Assembly: GCF_001649575.2 (NCBI RefSeq)
Contig: NC_051430.1
Location: 18,658,296 to 18,722,295 of the forward strand
DNA: 64,000 nucleotides
DNA from: Kryptolebias marmoratus
Lineage: Eukaryota > Chordata > Actinopteri > Cyprinodontiformes > Rivulidae
Reading direction: 5' to 3'
Part shown: positions 63,811 to 64,000 of the stretch, piece by piece
How positions within the stretch are numbered: position 1 is the stretch's first letter
Layout of the letters: every line of letters starts with the position of its first letter
Notes under the pieces: model-generated
Told to the model about the DNA's origin: nothing
Databases searched by the model: none
Seen by the model: only the letters and a program-made list of their open reading frames with translations
Program-made: the position numbers and the translations under genes

Positions 63811-64000
63811 CAGGTCTGTGCAAAAGTCTCAAGCTACCTTACATTTGGTCATACTTCACTTCCAATGAGCCAAAAGTTTGTTTTTATCTTTAAAAATGGT
63901 CTTCAGAAATATTACTTCAAGCTCCCTACTCTTGTGTTTCCTTGAACAGTGGTTACGTTTTTATAATTTTCACCCTGAGTTTTCACATTGTTTGCTTTAA
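63811..64000. mobile_element. Inverted-repeat DNA element family A, copy 2 (cut by window end)
   Basis: The left end (aggtctgtgcaaaagtctcaagc near 63811) resembles the left end at 27636. Downstream similarity continues, with cttccaatgagccaaaagtttg matching cttccaagcagccagacttt. The right end lies beyond the window. Confidence 0.5.

Overview
The window is vertebrate genomic DNA, most likely from a teleost fish. The genes are split into many short exons with GT-AG introns. The recognisable proteins are animal-specific: a ciliary dynein motor, and an extracellular protein with an EMI domain and a collagen domain. The long introns carry interspersed repeats of types familiar in fish genomes, including a LINE 3' end with a (GGAT)n tail and small inverted-repeat DNA elements. 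No prokaryotic-type operons, CRISPR arrays, rRNAs or tRNAs were seen. All identifications come from reading the translated sequence; no database search was run.

Positions 126-21947 (+ strand) hold the 3' part of an axonemal dynein heavy chain gene, best matched to dnah10. I traced 73 consecutive exons. Their phases join without a break into 4,307 complete codons plus a TGA stop, so the gene looks intact. The 5' end lies upstream of the window. The exons encode, in order, the tail, the linker, AAA1-AAA4 (each with a readable P-loop), the coiled-coil stalk with the microtubule-binding tip, AAA5, AAA6 and the C-terminal domain. Introns are compact (mostly about 75-150 bp). Two of them begin with GC instead of GT. 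A poly(A) signal sits at 22256.

Positions 22281-23853 are an intergenic spacer of about 1.6 kb. It leads to a promoter-like region with an inverted CCAAT and a TATA box at 23854.

Positions 24208-63713 (+ strand, continuing past the window) hold the first nine coding exons of an EMI-domain/collagen gene, best matched to emid1; the paralogue col26a1 is the main alternative. The exons encode a signal peptide, the EMI domain, a linker and 29 uninterrupted Gly-X-Y triplets. This gene has very large introns, one of about 29 kb, and these contain nearly all the repeats in the window. They include two copies of a LINE 3' end in opposite orientation, two families of inverted-repeat DNA elements, a third interspersed repeat family and several microsatellites.

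The two genes are tandem neighbours on the same strand but have no obvious functional link: one encodes an intracellular ciliary motor, the other a secreted matrix protein. I found no convincing new biological system. The observations most worth checking are the two GC-AG introns, a 20-bp perfect palindrome built from two E-boxes around a homeodomain site, a foldback-like element present in two rearranged copies, a strong G-quadruplex motif and three uORFs ahead of emid1.
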